A stretch of DNA of 64,000 nucleotides, from contig JAEWYS010000005.1 in NCBI GenBank assembly GCA_023458555.1, positions 124,001-188,000 on the forward strand, written 5' to 3'. Origin of the DNA: Bacteroidota bacterium (GTDB lineage: Bacteria; Bacteroidota; Bacteroidia; Cytophagales; Cytophagaceae). Positions 41,858 to 51,809 of this stretch are shown here, piece by piece (position 1 is the first letter of the stretch; each line of letters begins with the position of its first letter). The notes beneath the pieces are model-generated. The model did not search any database. It saw only the letters and a program-made list of their open reading frames with translations, and was not told the origin of the DNA. The translations under genes were made by a program, and so were the position numbers.

Positions 41858-44101
41858 ATGACTTTTCTGCACCTAAAAGGAAGTTTTAATACCAGAGTCC
41901 CTTGGGTACTGTTTGCCTTGATTTGTTTGGGAAAAATCAATAGTAACGGCTCAGCTCGACTACCATCAGAGGTTTTGCTCGGATATGAAAGCGTACATTC
42001 AGATAAACATACATTTGATTTGGACGATAATGAATGTCCGGATATTATTCTTTCTTATAGTAAAACCGATGTAAGTTGTATCGGACCGGTTGGCGGTTCG
42101 GTTATTTTGAATGTAAGTGGGGGTAGACCTCCTTATAGCTATTTATGGAGTAATGGAGCAACGAGTAAGGATGTTGCCAATCTTGTATCCGGCATATATA
42201 GCGTGGTTGTGTCTGATCAGGATGGTTGTGAAGTATCTGAATCTATCCAGGTACTGGAAGGGGGTGAGCTAGGTATCATTGCATCAGTTACCCAGGAACA
42301 ATGTACGGTAAAGGGAGCAATTGATCTGACCGTAAGCGGAGGAACCCCGCCATATAGCTATTTGTGGAGTAATGGAGCAACTACTGAAGATGTTAGCGAT
42401 CTTGAAGCAGGAGAATACCGTGTACAGATATCAGATTCCAAAGGGTGTCGATCAACTCATCATATAGAAGTGACTTCCGATTTACCTTTTGATGTAAAAG
42501 TCTTTTATACAAATATAACAACACCACAGGCAAATGACGGAATAGCCACTGTGCAGACAGGGAATCAATGTACTCCGCCGGACACAACGACTGAAGATTG
42601 CGGTAGTTGTACTAGTTTCATTGCAATTGACAATGGAGCGATTGTAGTTAATAACGGTCAGAAAGTATGTTTGACTGCATCGTCGTTTAATTCCGTTATT
42701 ACTGTTACAGGCGGAGAGCTTGTTATATGCGGCAATGCAGTACCTGCTTCATTTAATTTTTCAGGTGGAAAAGTGACAGTTATAGGTGAACTGGAAATAC
42801 CTAATACTACTACTATCGGTATAGAACAAATATTGGACAACTACGGTACTGTCACGTCACAGGCTGTACATGTATCTGGTTTGTTCAGAAATCACGGAAA
42901 CTTTACGTTGACAACAGGGAATCTTCATATCCAATCGGGAGGTACGGTAGTCAATACGAATACTCTTTCTATTAGAATGGGCGGAATAGGGAATAACGGA
43001 GAATTGTCTAATTCCGGGCGTCTGACAGTTGTAAAAAATATTGAATTGAGGCAAAATGGATTATTAATCAATAGCTGCACGATAAAAGCCGATACAGTAT
43101 ATTGTATAGAAGGTTTTACAAATTACGGAAGCATTCTTGCCAGTGTTATTGAAGTACATAACGATGATGTTGAGATAGAATTGGGTGGAGGTAGTAGCAT
43201 ATATGCCCAAAAAGCTGAGTTGAAAGGTACAATAACTAACGATGGAAATACATGTGCCTTAGTAAAGGCGACTTCCATGTTATGGATTAGTCCTGATGCG
43301 GTTGTGACTGGAAATATAAACTTTTGCAGTTCTGATTGTATATGTGAGTTGCCTTCCGGGAGTTGTTCTGTAGTCTGGTCAAACTCAGAGACAGGTAATA
43401 CAATCACCGGGCTATCAGCAGGTACCTATATTGCAAGTGTGACTTGTGGTTCATGTACAGTAATGCGGACAGTGACTCTGCGGGCGGGAGGTTCATTGGT
43501 AATTAACACAGAGCATGTCAATGAAGCTGAATATACAATATATGTTCCGGGAGTTGGTCCGGTCCAGGGACATAGTGGAATTTCCGCTTCTGAATTGATT
43601 CTGGAACCTCTGCTGCCGCCCTCCGGACACAAAGAGAAAGCGATGCTCACTATTGGAGTCGGGGAAGATCGTAGTCAACTTGAAATAGAGGTAGAATACG
43701 ATCATACTCCGGTAATTACTGCGGTTCGTGCAAAGATGGATAATCAGTATATGGATATCAGTCAGGAGTATTACACCATTGAGAACGGCAACAAACTTTA
43801 TTTTCATAATGAAAAGCCTGCAGAGGAGCCATACGTTGTTACTACCAATCTGATCAATGGTCTGAAGCTTGATCCTGCCTCAGAAACATTGGAGATTGAC
43901 CTGCCGGGTACTTCTGTATTCAGTTCCGTATTGATGGGTATTAATAAAATTGAGGAAGGTACTCCTGTACAGGTAGTAGCTCCGGGCAGTACGCTGACAT
44001 GGAATGCGTCCGGGGCTGCGACCGGCCTGTATGAGTTTACGCTTCAGCTTAGCGACCCGCAAACCACACGCACCTATAAGGGGCAATTTATAATCGAATA
44101 A
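41858..44101 (+). CDS. SprB-repeat / beta-helix surface protein
   Basis: A 747-residue secreted protein (signal-like hydrophobic stretch about residues 13-25). Two clear SprB repeats (GGRPPYSYLWSNGATSKDV...G-x-Y-x-V-x-V-S-D-x-x-G-C and GGTPPYSYLWSNGATTEDV...) lie around residues 75-205, with a third degenerate one near residue 510 (VVWSNSETGNTITGLSAGTYIASV). Between them, residues about 260-480 are a solenoid of short N/G/S-rich strands (LFRNHGNFTLTTGNLHIQSGG, ELSNSGRLTVV) like an adhesin beta-helix. SprB repeats are found in surface adhesins exported by the type IX system. The C-terminus (GLYEFTLQL...YKGQFIIE) faintly recalls a sorting tail. Its stop overlaps the next start by one base (TAATG). 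Confidence 0.82.
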   Translation: MTFLHLKGSFNTRVPWVLFALICLGKINSNGSARLPSEVLLGYESVHSDKHTFDLDDNECPDIILSYSKTDVSCIGPVGGSVILNVSGGRPPYSYLWSNGATSKDVANLVSGIYSVVVSDQDGCEVSESIQVLEGGELGIIASVTQEQCTVKGAIDLTVSGGTPPYSYLWSNGATTEDVSDLEAGEYRVQISDSKGCRSTHHIEVTSDLPFDVKVFYTNITTPQANDGIATVQTGNQCTPPDTTTEDCGSCTSFIAIDNGAIVVNNGQKVCLTASSFNSVITVTGGELVICGNAVPASFNFSGGKVTVIGELEIPNTTTIGIEQILDNYGTVTSQAVHVSGLFRNHGNFTLTTGNLHIQSGGTVVNTNTLSIRMGGIGNNGELSNSGRLTVVKNIELRQNGLLINSCTIKADTVYCIEGFTNYGSILASVIEVHNDDVEIELGGGSSIYAQKAELKGTITNDGNTCALVKATSMLWISPDAVVTGNINFCSSDCICELPSGSCSVVWSNSETGNTITGLSAGTYIASVTCGSCTVMRTVTLRAGGSLVINTEHVNEAEYTIYVPGVGPVQGHSGISASELILEPLLPPSGHKEKAMLTIGVGEDRSQLEIEVEYDHTPVITAVRAKMDNQYMDISQEYYTIENGNKLYFHNEKPAEEPYVVTTNLINGLKLDPASETLEIDLPGTSVFSSVLMGINKIEEGTPVQVVAPGSTLTWNASGAATGLYEFTLQLSDPQTTRTYKGQFIIE
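42134..42381 (+). repeat. Near-identical 29-base units in the SprB repeats
   Basis: 42134-42162 and 42353-42381 differ at one base of 29 (TATAGCTATTT[A/G]TGGAG..., same frame) and are 219 bases (73 codons) apart. They encode the core YSYLWSNGAT of two adjacent SprB repeats; identity at DNA level points to recent duplication or gene conversion. Confidence 0.7.
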
Positions 44102-44655
44102 TGAAAATAAAAGGAAGCACATTGAAAACTCCTGGAGTTATAATCGTTTGCGTTGCGCTGGCTTTTAGCATGTATGCCGTGTACAAGGTGCAGCGCAGCC
44201 CGCGTATCGCATATGTGCGTAATGCGGTATTTGCCGAACAATATGCCGGTATGCAGGATGCCAGGAAGTTACTGGAACAAAAACTGAAAGAGTGGGAAGA
44301 CAATGTGGATACGCTGGAGGCAAGGTATATGAGAAGCCTTGATCAATACAATAAAAATTACGCTTTGCTCAGTCTTTCTGAGCGTGAAGAGCTCAAAAAA
44401 TCGATAGACCGGCAGGAGTATGAATTACAGCAGTATATAGCTGCTGTTGAAAAAAAAGCGATGGAGGAAAATCAGCGAAAACTGCAAGGGCTCACGGATC
44501 AGGTTAACCTCTTTATAAAAAAATATGCGGAGCAGCAGGGTTATGATCTCATACTTGGAGTAAGCGGAAATGGCAATATAGTCTATGGAGCCGAAACCAT
44601 TGATCTGACCGATCAGATTCTGGAAGCATTAAACCGGGAATATTCAGGAGAATGA
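44101..44655 (+). CDS. Membrane-anchored Skp/OmpH-like chaperone family protein
   Basis: A 184-residue protein with an uncleaved-looking N-terminal helix (TPGVIIVCVALAFSMYAVYKV, residues about 10-30), then a periplasmic region in the OmpH/Skp order: a short strand (IAYVRNAVFAEQ), a long coiled-coil hairpin (about 55-140, rich in E/K/Q/L) and a final strand set (YDLILGVSGNGNIVYGAETIDLTDQILEALN). Skp holds unfolded outer-membrane and secreted proteins in the periplasm. Here it is coupled to its neighbours (overlap TAATG at 44099-44103, ATGA at 44652-44655), so it may serve the giant secreted products of this operon. It is not the genome's generic Skp by position. Confidence 0.82.
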   Translation: MKIKGSTLKTPGVIIVCVALAFSMYAVYKVQRSPRIAYVRNAVFAEQYAGMQDARKLLEQKLKEWEDNVDTLEARYMRSLDQYNKNYALLSLSEREELKKSIDRQEYELQQYIAAVEKKAMEENQRKLQGLTDQVNLFIKKYAEQQGYDLILGVSGNGNIVYGAETIDLTDQILEALNREYSGE

Positions 44656-45284
44656 AAAACCTGTGGTATATACTATATTGTGCGCTGTTTACCTCCTGTA
44701 GCAGTGGTTTTTCTTCCGAACAGGATTTTTTCAACTGGATATCAGATGAAAATAACGGACTTATAAAAGAACGGGACTTTGGACGAATGAAAATTCGTGT
44801 AAAATATCTGCCGGATGAATACCTGGTATATAATGAACTCAAAAAAGCCGGAGCCGGTCGTTCCGTTGAGATGGCCGATTCATTGCGCGCCGCATATCGT
44901 GATACCCGTACTTTTCTGATGACTTTTGAGTTTGAGCAGGAGTTTCCGGGAGAAAATACGCTGTTGTACGGCACAGACAGCTATGAAGCTTACAAAGAGC
45001 GTGTGGAACAGCTTAGCTTTAAGGCGGACAACTATATACGCGTTGAATGCGGATCCGGCGAGTACAGGCCGGTATTGTGGACCCTGGAAAATACCCAGGC
45101 TCCGGGCAACAGGAAAAACCTCTATCTGGTTTTCCCCAAAGAAAAACCGGACGATCAGCGGATTTCCATGCTCTTCGAAGATTACTTGTTTGAAACAGGA
45201 ATCAGTCGCTATGTTTTTAATAAAAAACACTTTGATCAGATTCCCGAATTTAGTTTTATTGACACTTTTCTAAAACAGCAATGA
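44652..45284 (+). CDS. Putative lipoprotein of the giant operon
   Basis: A 210-residue protein with a leader MKNLWYILYCALFTSC and Cys16 as likely lipid site, although the residue at minus-3 is Phe, so the box is imperfect. The remaining part is a mixed alpha/beta domain with no recognised family (RMKIRVKYLPDEYLVYNELKKAG, TFLMTFEFEQEFPG, FLETGISRYVFNKKHF). It is coupled on both sides: ATGA at 44652-44655 with the Skp-like gene and ATGA at 45281-45284 with the 1923-residue gene. A role in outer-membrane attachment or export of the giants is inferred from position. Confidence 0.65.
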   Translation: MKNLWYILYCALFTSCSSGFSSEQDFFNWISDENNGLIKERDFGRMKIRVKYLPDEYLVYNELKKAGAGRSVEMADSLRAAYRDTRTFLMTFEFEQEFPGENTLLYGTDSYEAYKERVEQLSFKADNYIRVECGSGEYRPVLWTLENTQAPGNRKNLYLVFPKEKPDDQRISMLFEDYLFETGISRYVFNKKHFDQIPEFSFIDTFLKQQ

Positions 45285-48200
45285 AGAACAGACATCGTTT
45301 TGTACATAAAGTAATTGCCCTTTTTCTGGCTCAGAGTATACTGATACAGACAGTATTTCCTACACTTGCCTATGCCCTCACGGCAGGCCCCGCTTCACCG
45401 GAGTTTGCGAGCTTTGAGCCGGTAGCTACCACGGACATGGTCAATGTGTTTTCAGGAGATTTTACCTACAATCTCCCGGTCATTAATATACCGGGGCCGG
45501 AGGGTGCCGGTTACGCCCTTTCGTTGTCTTACCACAGCGGAGGAACCAGTGATGAGGAGGCTTCTTGGGTAGGGCACGGATGGACTATAAATCCGGGCGC
45601 TATCAACCGTAATGTACGCGGCCTGCCGGATGACTACAATGGTGCAACCATAAAGCGCTACAACAAAACATTGCCAAACTGGACAGCAACGGCCTATCAT
45701 AAAGTAGCGCTGGAATTGTTCAGTAAAAGTGATCTGAAACTGGCTCAGCAGATGGAGGAAGGCCCCCAGTCTTCTTTCCCCTCCGTAAGCCTTTCGCAGA
45801 CGTTGCGATACAACAACTATATGGGCTTTAACCGGATGTATGGAATGGCGGTAGGATACAAAGGTTCATTGAGCCTTGGTGCCAATTTCGGGGCATCTGG
45901 TATTACGTTCTCCGCTTCGATTAATGTAGGCAACATATTGTACAGACAATGGCAGAATGCTAAAAGAAAAGCCGAAGCAGAACAGAAAAAAGCGGATCCC
46001 GCCTTAAAAAAACAAAATGATAATGTTGTGGTGGAGGATGTTAAGTCTGTGAAGCAGAAGACAATGGATTACTCAAAGCAGATGAAGGCCATCGGCAAAA
46101 GAATGATTGGGGGAGCTCTGTCCAATATAAGTGTTTCTAGCTATGGTCTGGCAGCTTTTGAAAGCTTCGGGATGCCGCCTGTAGTGCATGATTACAAGGG
46201 GTTTGGATGCAATTTTAATACGTCCCAGCAACTCAATCTCTCTCAGGTTCCGGTTGGTATTGAGGCTGCTCAGCACGGCAGTGTACGTGTGCAGTACAAT
46301 GTGCCGGTATCCGATTTTCAGGCATATGGCTATGCGCACAATCTCAACAAGGATGATTTTGCGGATGACAATACGGTCAGCAAGCTCAATGATTATTATG
46401 TCGAAAAAGCAAGTTCTTTTGATCAGAGAGACTTGTTTTTGGGTATACCCTTTGCCAATTACGATATATACGGTCTTAGCGGTGAAGGATTGTCCGGAAG
46501 CTTCCGCAGTTTCAATCTGAGTACCGGACACTATTATCCAAACTTTCTGGCAAGTGATGTCACTACCGTCAATACCGGAGTAGAATTGATGCTGGGGCTT
46601 AATCTCGGGGTGGGGCTCAACTTCGGTATCGGCAATACCAAGATGCGGATAAAAGATTGGAGCAATCGCGGTAATGCCGGTACGCGCCAGTATGATACGG
46701 AAGCCGGTTCTGTATATCGCTTTAATCACGATTTGGGAGGCAAAGTAGAATATAGTAATCACACAGAAGTGGAAAATGCCCGTCTGGTGGTCAAACCGGA
46801 TATTCCTATGATCCGCGGAGCTTCGCCGCATATTAACGAAAACGGCATACATTCCTATCTGAACGCGGCCACTTCCGGTGAGCTGGCAGATCAGGCCACA
46901 GGCCGCTCTTCCTATATTACGGAAAAAAAGCAGGGCGATCGGGTAACAGGCTTCCGGATTACCAAAGAAGACGGCACACATTATCATTACGAAACAGCCG
47001 TATATTCCAAAAATATGATCCAGCTCAGTGTAGATGTACATCCCGACTGGCATGAAATAGAGAATTATAAGATGGTATACCGTAATACCCCGATCTCATC
47101 CGCCGGATTTGATGAAGACTTCCTCAACGATTATCAGACAGTAGTAGGAGAGGCCCGTCTCGGAGAGCAGGCAAAATATGCCACCGCATTTCTTCTTACG
47201 GCAATTACTACCCCGGAATATGTGGACCTGACCGGAGATGGTCCTACCGATGATGATTTCGGAGGATGGACACGTTTTGACTATGACCGTATCCATGAAG
47301 ATTATCGCTGGAAGGTGCCTTATCAGGGACTTAACTATTCTTCCAATCAGCTGTCAGACCCGAAGGATGATCTTGGATCTGTGTCTACGGGAGAAAAAGA
47401 AGTGTACCTGCTTCGCAGGGTAGTTACCCGGACACATACAGCCTACTTCATGACCAACAAGTCCGATGCAGGTTTTGAGTCAGACAAATATAAGCCTTCC
47501 AATAAAGAAAGAAAGGACGGAATAAGCGCTTCTGCACGTACTGACAGCAAAACCGCGAGAGGAAGCCATCGACTTGAAAATCTCGAAAAAATAATCCTTG
47601 TATCCAACAACCGGAAAGAGATACCGATCAAGACCGTAAACTTTGCTTACAGCTACGAACTGGCAAAAAACTTACCCAATAATGCAGAAAGTGGCAGCGC
47701 TTCTTCTGAAACGGGTAAACTCACACTTAAAAAAGTATGGTTTGAATATGAGGGTATTATCAACGCGCGTATCAGTCCGTATGAGTTTTTCTATCAATAT
47801 AAGGATAGCAGAGATTTTAAACCCGAACTGAAACAAAAATACCCTTTACTGGCCGATTTCTTTGAGCTGTCCGGGGCCTTGACCGACGCGGCTCAGAATC
47901 CGGATTACTCCCCCTATGATCAGGATGCGTGGGGAAGACATCAGCCGATGGGGCCGGAGCAGGCGCAGAAGCAGCGGCCATGGCGCTATCAGGGTACCTT
48001 GCCCGAAGGCTATCAGTATGACCCTGCAGCTTATCAGCTCAAGCAGATCAGCCTGCCTTCCGGAGGGGAGATTCTGGTGGAATATGAAGAAAAAGACTAC
48101 CGTTACGTACAGGATCGTAACGTAATGGCCATGGTCAGCATTGCCGGCTTTGACGATGACCGCGCAGGACTGCTGGGCGGCCAGCGATACAAAAAAGATC

Positions 48201-51052
48201 CCTGGTATACACTCAACCTTCAGGATATCGGTGTAGAAGCTTCTCAGGAGCTGGTTGATCAGATGAATCAGTATTTCGTGACCGACGAAAACCGCATTTA
48301 TTTCAGGTTTCTCTATCAGCTGGTGGGTAATGATATACCATCACTCACAGATTGCCGCTCAGAGTATATTGATGGCTATGTCAAAGTAGATACCGTACTG
48401 CTCGAAGGTACCGATGTCAAAGTGATACTGAACGGTGACGGTAGCACCTACGATGGCGGTGATAAAAACTATCCGATGACTCCGAGGCAGGCCTGTTATG
48501 ACTTTTACTCCACCCAGCGGGTGGGTAAGTACGATGACCCCAACAGGAAATGTGCGCATGCAATGGACAGCTACAACTCACGGGTGACTGATCTGGCTTA
48601 CAGGGACAATCCTTCTACACTAAGCAGTGTCTGGGGCTTTCTGCAAAAAATGGGCTTTTCAGTCGAGATGATGGGTGAGGTTCATAAAAATCTCATTAAT
48701 ACTGGTCTGCAACCGCCCCTCAAAACAACGGTGTGTCGTGAGATGAATGCAGAGCTTTCCTATCTGAAAATACCAATGCCGAAAGCCAAGAAAGGCGGAG
48801 GCTGTCGTGTAAAACGGTTGCTGACCTATGACCCTGGAATAGAGTCGGGAGAAGCCGGCGTGGTCTATGGATCACGATATCGCTATGAAGACGAAGATGG
48901 TAAAAGCAGCGGGGTAGCGACCAATGAACCGACTGATATGCGCGAAGAAAATCCGCTCGTTGGTTTTATCCCTAAGAAAAGTCAGACCTGGCTGAGTCGC
49001 CATACCGTTGGGAGAGACAAAGAGCAGACAGAAGGCCCGATCGGAGAAAGTCTCTTACCAGGAGCCAGTGTAGGGCACTCAAGAGTAGTGGTGGAAGGGA
49101 TTCATCAGGGTAAGTCATCCAATGGTTTTGTTATTCAGCATTTTCATACCGTCAAAGAGTATCCCTACGACAAAGCCTACAGCTACCAGACCGCTGCTGA
49201 GGAAGGAGACCGCAAGTTTGATTTTACCGAAACACTCGGGGTAGATTACTCGGATCTGCACAGCAATCTGGCCAAAGACAAGGCGCCGATCAATGCCGGG
49301 TTATTCTCTTATAATTCAGATAAATTCTGGGCTACCCAGGGGTTCCGGTTTATTCAGACCGCTATGCACGGACAGCCGTCCTCGATCGAAAAGTACGGTG
49401 GCACCTACCAGCTATATCAGCAGAAACCAGACAATGTTCTTTTGGCTTTCGCCCAGCACACCAGTTATTTCGAACCGGGAGAAAAGCTCCGGATGTTGTG
49501 TATGCAAAGCGACGGAAACGTGGAAGTGTATTTTGACAATCCCGGCAAGGAGATGGACATTGCCATGGAAATGAAGTCTGTCAAAGAACGAAGCATGGAC
49601 TTCCTGCTTGAGGTAGACCTTAGTATCGGGCTTAGCGCCCCGCCGCCACCGTTTATCACCCTGATGGGTTCCTTTGAGTTTGCCGAAAATGTGCTCAATC
49701 TTCATACAACCAGCAAGGTTATCAGTTATCCTGTAGTGCAGAAGGCCGTGCGGGTATATCAGGACGGCGTCTGGGCCGAGACAGAGTACCTGGCTTTTGA
49801 CAAAGCTACCGGAAAGCCCTTGCTGAGCCGTACGAGTGATATATATGACGGAGCCAGGCCTTTCTGTGCCAATCTGGATGGCAGTATATACAGCATGCTG
49901 CTGCCTGCCCACTGGTACTATCCGGAAATGGGGCAAATGGCCGAAGTAAATCTGAATCAGCATTACCGGAGCAATCAGCTGGCGCATGGAGCGGGAACCA
50001 TTGTATCGTACGGACCAAATGGCAACCCTGTCAAAACCGATTCAGAAGATAACGAGTATTTTCAGATACCTCTGCAGAATATTATCAATGCCCGGATCCA
50101 GACCTACGCCAAAGGAAGTGATCAGATGCACTGGTTTGACGGACCCGTTACCATAGATTATGGCCTGGATAATACCACCAGACAAAAGCTGGATAAGCTG
50201 CATCGGCCGTGGCAGCAATATGTATACAAAACCGACATTAGTCCGATTACCCAAGTCCCGGTCTATCAGGCAGGGTTATATGCTGATTTTGTGCCATTTG
50301 ATTATTCTGTGACCACTCAGAGTGCATCCTGGCTCAAAATCAGTGAGGTGACCCGTTATGCTCCGGATGGCTATGCGCTGGAAGAAAAAGATGTGCTGGG
50401 CATACCATCAGCCGTGCGTTTCGGATACAGGCATACCCTGCCGGTCATTGCCGGAGCCAACTGCGAATACAGCACCATCCATTTTGAAGATTATGAAAAC
50501 AACGGGCAGGCAACAAATCTGTATGCGCATTCCGGGGCGAAATCACGCCGTCTTACTTCAGAAAGCACTACGATTGTGCCATCCATAGGAGTGACGGACA
50601 GCCTTAAGTCTCAGGGAGCTTTTGTACGCCTGTGGCTGAAGTCGGATGTGCCGGTACATAAATTACTGAGAGCCGGTATCAGCGGGGGAGAGACAATTCC
50701 TGCTTCGCGTATAGCCAGTTCCGGAGAATGGTCTTTGTATCATTTCGCGTTTGCTCCGAAAATGCTTGCCGGGATTTCGTCCGGATATTTATCGGTTGAT
50801 CTTATCTATCCGCTGACCGGAGAGGAAATATACATCGATGATGTGCGCTTTCAGCCTATGGAAGCCGAAGCAACCTGCTTTGTATACGACGCGGCAAGTC
50901 TTCGTCTGCTCACAAAGTTTGATGATCAGCATTTTGGCCGCTACTATCAGTACGATGCCGAAGGAAAACTGATTCGTGAGCTGGTCGAAACGGAGCGGGG
51001 TGTCAAGACCCTTCGCGAAGCCTATTACCATACACCTAAAAAAGACCGATAG
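45281..51052 (+). CDS. 1923-residue secreted protein with SpvB-like N-terminal module
   Basis: A very large exported protein. The N-terminus carries a signal peptide (VIALFLAQSILIQTVFPTLAYA), then AGPASPEFASFEPVATTDMVNVFSGDFTYNLPV (about residues 35-67), LSLSYHSGG and WVGHGWTINPGAINR (98-110). The G-[DN]-x-x-Y-x-[LI]-P...LSYxSG...G-x-G-W pattern matches the start of SpvB/TcB-type Rhs-related toxin proteins and of a family common in Bacteroidota. The middle is long, beta-rich and without recognised domains; the end (RFDDQ..GRYYQYDAEGKLIRELVETERGVKTLREAYYHT) is a single YD-like repeat. Its start overlaps the lipoprotein stop. Function unknown. Confidence 0.75.
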   Translation: MKNRHRFVHKVIALFLAQSILIQTVFPTLAYALTAGPASPEFASFEPVATTDMVNVFSGDFTYNLPVINIPGPEGAGYALSLSYHSGGTSDEEASWVGHGWTINPGAINRNVRGLPDDYNGATIKRYNKTLPNWTATAYHKVALELFSKSDLKLAQQMEEGPQSSFPSVSLSQTLRYNNYMGFNRMYGMAVGYKGSLSLGANFGASGITFSASINVGNILYRQWQNAKRKAEAEQKKADPALKKQNDNVVVEDVKSVKQKTMDYSKQMKAIGKRMIGGALSNISVSSYGLAAFESFGMPPVVHDYKGFGCNFNTSQQLNLSQVPVGIEAAQHGSVRVQYNVPVSDFQAYGYAHNLNKDDFADDNTVSKLNDYYVEKASSFDQRDLFLGIPFANYDIYGLSGEGLSGSFRSFNLSTGHYYPNFLASDVTTVNTGVELMLGLNLGVGLNFGIGNTKMRIKDWSNRGNAGTRQYDTEAGSVYRFNHDLGGKVEYSNHTEVENARLVVKPDIPMIRGASPHINENGIHSYLNAATSGELADQATGRSSYITEKKQGDRVTGFRITKEDGTHYHYETAVYSKNMIQLSVDVHPDWHEIENYKMVYRNTPISSAGFDEDFLNDYQTVVGEARLGEQAKYATAFLLTAITTPEYVDLTGDGPTDDDFGGWTRFDYDRIHEDYRWKVPYQGLNYSSNQLSDPKDDLGSVSTGEKEVYLLRRVVTRTHTAYFMTNKSDAGFESDKYKPSNKERKDGISASARTDSKTARGSHRLENLEKIILVSNNRKEIPIKTVNFAYSYELAKNLPNNAESGSASSETGKLTLKKVWFEYEGIINARISPYEFFYQYKDSRDFKPELKQKYPLLADFFELSGALTDAAQNPDYSPYDQDAWGRHQPMGPEQAQKQRPWRYQGTLPEGYQYDPAAYQLKQISLPSGGEILVEYEEKDYRYVQDRNVMAMVSIAGFDDDRAGLLGGQRYKKDPWYTLNLQDIGVEASQELVDQMNQYFVTDENRIYFRFLYQLVGNDIPSLTDCRSEYIDGYVKVDTVLLEGTDVKVILNGDGSTYDGGDKNYPMTPRQACYDFYSTQRVGKYDDPNRKCAHAMDSYNSRVTDLAYRDNPSTLSSVWGFLQKMGFSVEMMGEVHKNLINTGLQPPLKTTVCREMNAELSYLKIPMPKAKKGGGCRVKRLLTYDPGIESGEAGVVYGSRYRYEDEDGKSSGVATNEPTDMREENPLVGFIPKKSQTWLSRHTVGRDKEQTEGPIGESLLPGASVGHSRVVVEGIHQGKSSNGFVIQHFHTVKEYPYDKAYSYQTAAEEGDRKFDFTETLGVDYSDLHSNLAKDKAPINAGLFSYNSDKFWATQGFRFIQTAMHGQPSSIEKYGGTYQLYQQKPDNVLLAFAQHTSYFEPGEKLRMLCMQSDGNVEVYFDNPGKEMDIAMEMKSVKERSMDFLLEVDLSIGLSAPPPPFITLMGSFEFAENVLNLHTTSKVISYPVVQKAVRVYQDGVWAETEYLAFDKATGKPLLSRTSDIYDGARPFCANLDGSIYSMLLPAHWYYPEMGQMAEVNLNQHYRSNQLAHGAGTIVSYGPNGNPVKTDSEDNEYFQIPLQNIINARIQTYAKGSDQMHWFDGPVTIDYGLDNTTRQKLDKLHRPWQQYVYKTDISPITQVPVYQAGLYADFVPFDYSVTTQSASWLKISEVTRYAPDGYALEEKDVLGIPSAVRFGYRHTLPVIAGANCEYSTIHFEDYENNGQATNLYAHSGAKSRRLTSESTTIVPSIGVTDSLKSQGAFVRLWLKSDVPVHKLLRAGISGGETIPASRIASSGEWSLYHFAFAPKMLAGISSGYLSVDLIYPLTGEEIYIDDVRFQPMEAEATCFVYDAASLRLLTKFDDQHFGRYYQYDAEGKLIRELVETERGVKTLREAYYHTPKKDR

Positions 51053-51053
51053 T

Positions 51054-51809
51054 ATGAGCCGCTTGTTTAGATACCTTATATATACCATTAGTATCACGCT
51101 TTGCTGCGGGCATTGGGTATTGGGACAGCAGGCTGATACTTCCTGTGTCGGACTGGTAAAGGATTATGTAAAGCGTATGCAGGAGTACGGACGGCCCAGG
51201 GGAAAGGAAGTTTATTTTATGGATATGCAGGTCAATACGGTCTACAATCCCGAATACGCAAAAAACGACAGCGATGTACGGGTACGCATGTATCTGAGTA
51301 CAGACAAGATGCAATACGAGAGCAGCTATGTAAGTCTGTATCAGGATCCGCATGACGCTTTTACAATTGTGCATCCGCAAAAGCTTATTGTCTGGAATCA
51401 GGGAGGCGCCTTACGGGAACAGAAGGAAAGCTATGCGACCTTGCTGTCCATCAGCGATACGCTTTTTGCACGGAGCAAAGTGATATCCTGCCGGAATATG
51501 GAAGAAGACGGACGCCGGCTCAGAGAAGTAGTATTGCAGCCGGATGCGGGCTACAGACGAAGCCGCAGAGTACAACAGGTCGTATACCATTACGATCTCA
51601 GCGAAAAAAGGGTATACCGCAGTACCATATACTATACGGAGGAGGCGTCCCGGCAGCGGGAAACCACCACCTATCACCGGCTAAGCTTTGACCAGTCCGC
51701 TATGCCCTTTAGCCGTGCCGAACGGGTGATCTTTCAGGCCAGCGGCAAGCCGGTCGGGAAGTATAGCGGCTATGAAATAATTGACAACAGAAAACTTTCG
51801 CGCGAATGA
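51054..51809 (+). CDS. Secreted 251-residue protein of unknown function
   Basis: Started at the ATG at 51054, one base after the preceding stop; a longer frame from 50976 would run back inside the 1923-residue gene. A signal peptide (LFRYLIYTISITLCCGHWVLG-QQ) is followed by a beta-rich domain (MYLSTDKMQYESSYVSLYQDPHDAFTIVHPQKLIVWNQGG). It resembles a periplasmic outer-membrane-lipoprotein-carrier-like or similar half-barrel in strand spacing only; no family is claimed. It ends with an ATGA overlap with the 1610-residue gene. Confidence 0.6.
   Translation: MSRLFRYLIYTISITLCCGHWVLGQQADTSCVGLVKDYVKRMQEYGRPRGKEVYFMDMQVNTVYNPEYAKNDSDVRVRMYLSTDKMQYESSYVSLYQDPHDAFTIVHPQKLIVWNQGGALREQKESYATLLSISDTLFARSKVISCRNMEEDGRRLREVVLQPDAGYRRSRRVQQVVYHYDLSEKRVYRSTIYYTEEASRQRETTTYHRLSFDQSAMPFSRAERVIFQASGKPVGKYSGYEIIDNRKLSRE

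Noticed and set aside
46073..47053. 326-codon minus-strand open frame inside the 1923-residue gene
   Set aside because: Same reason: the antisense translation has no family-like text, while the sense frame continues unbroken.
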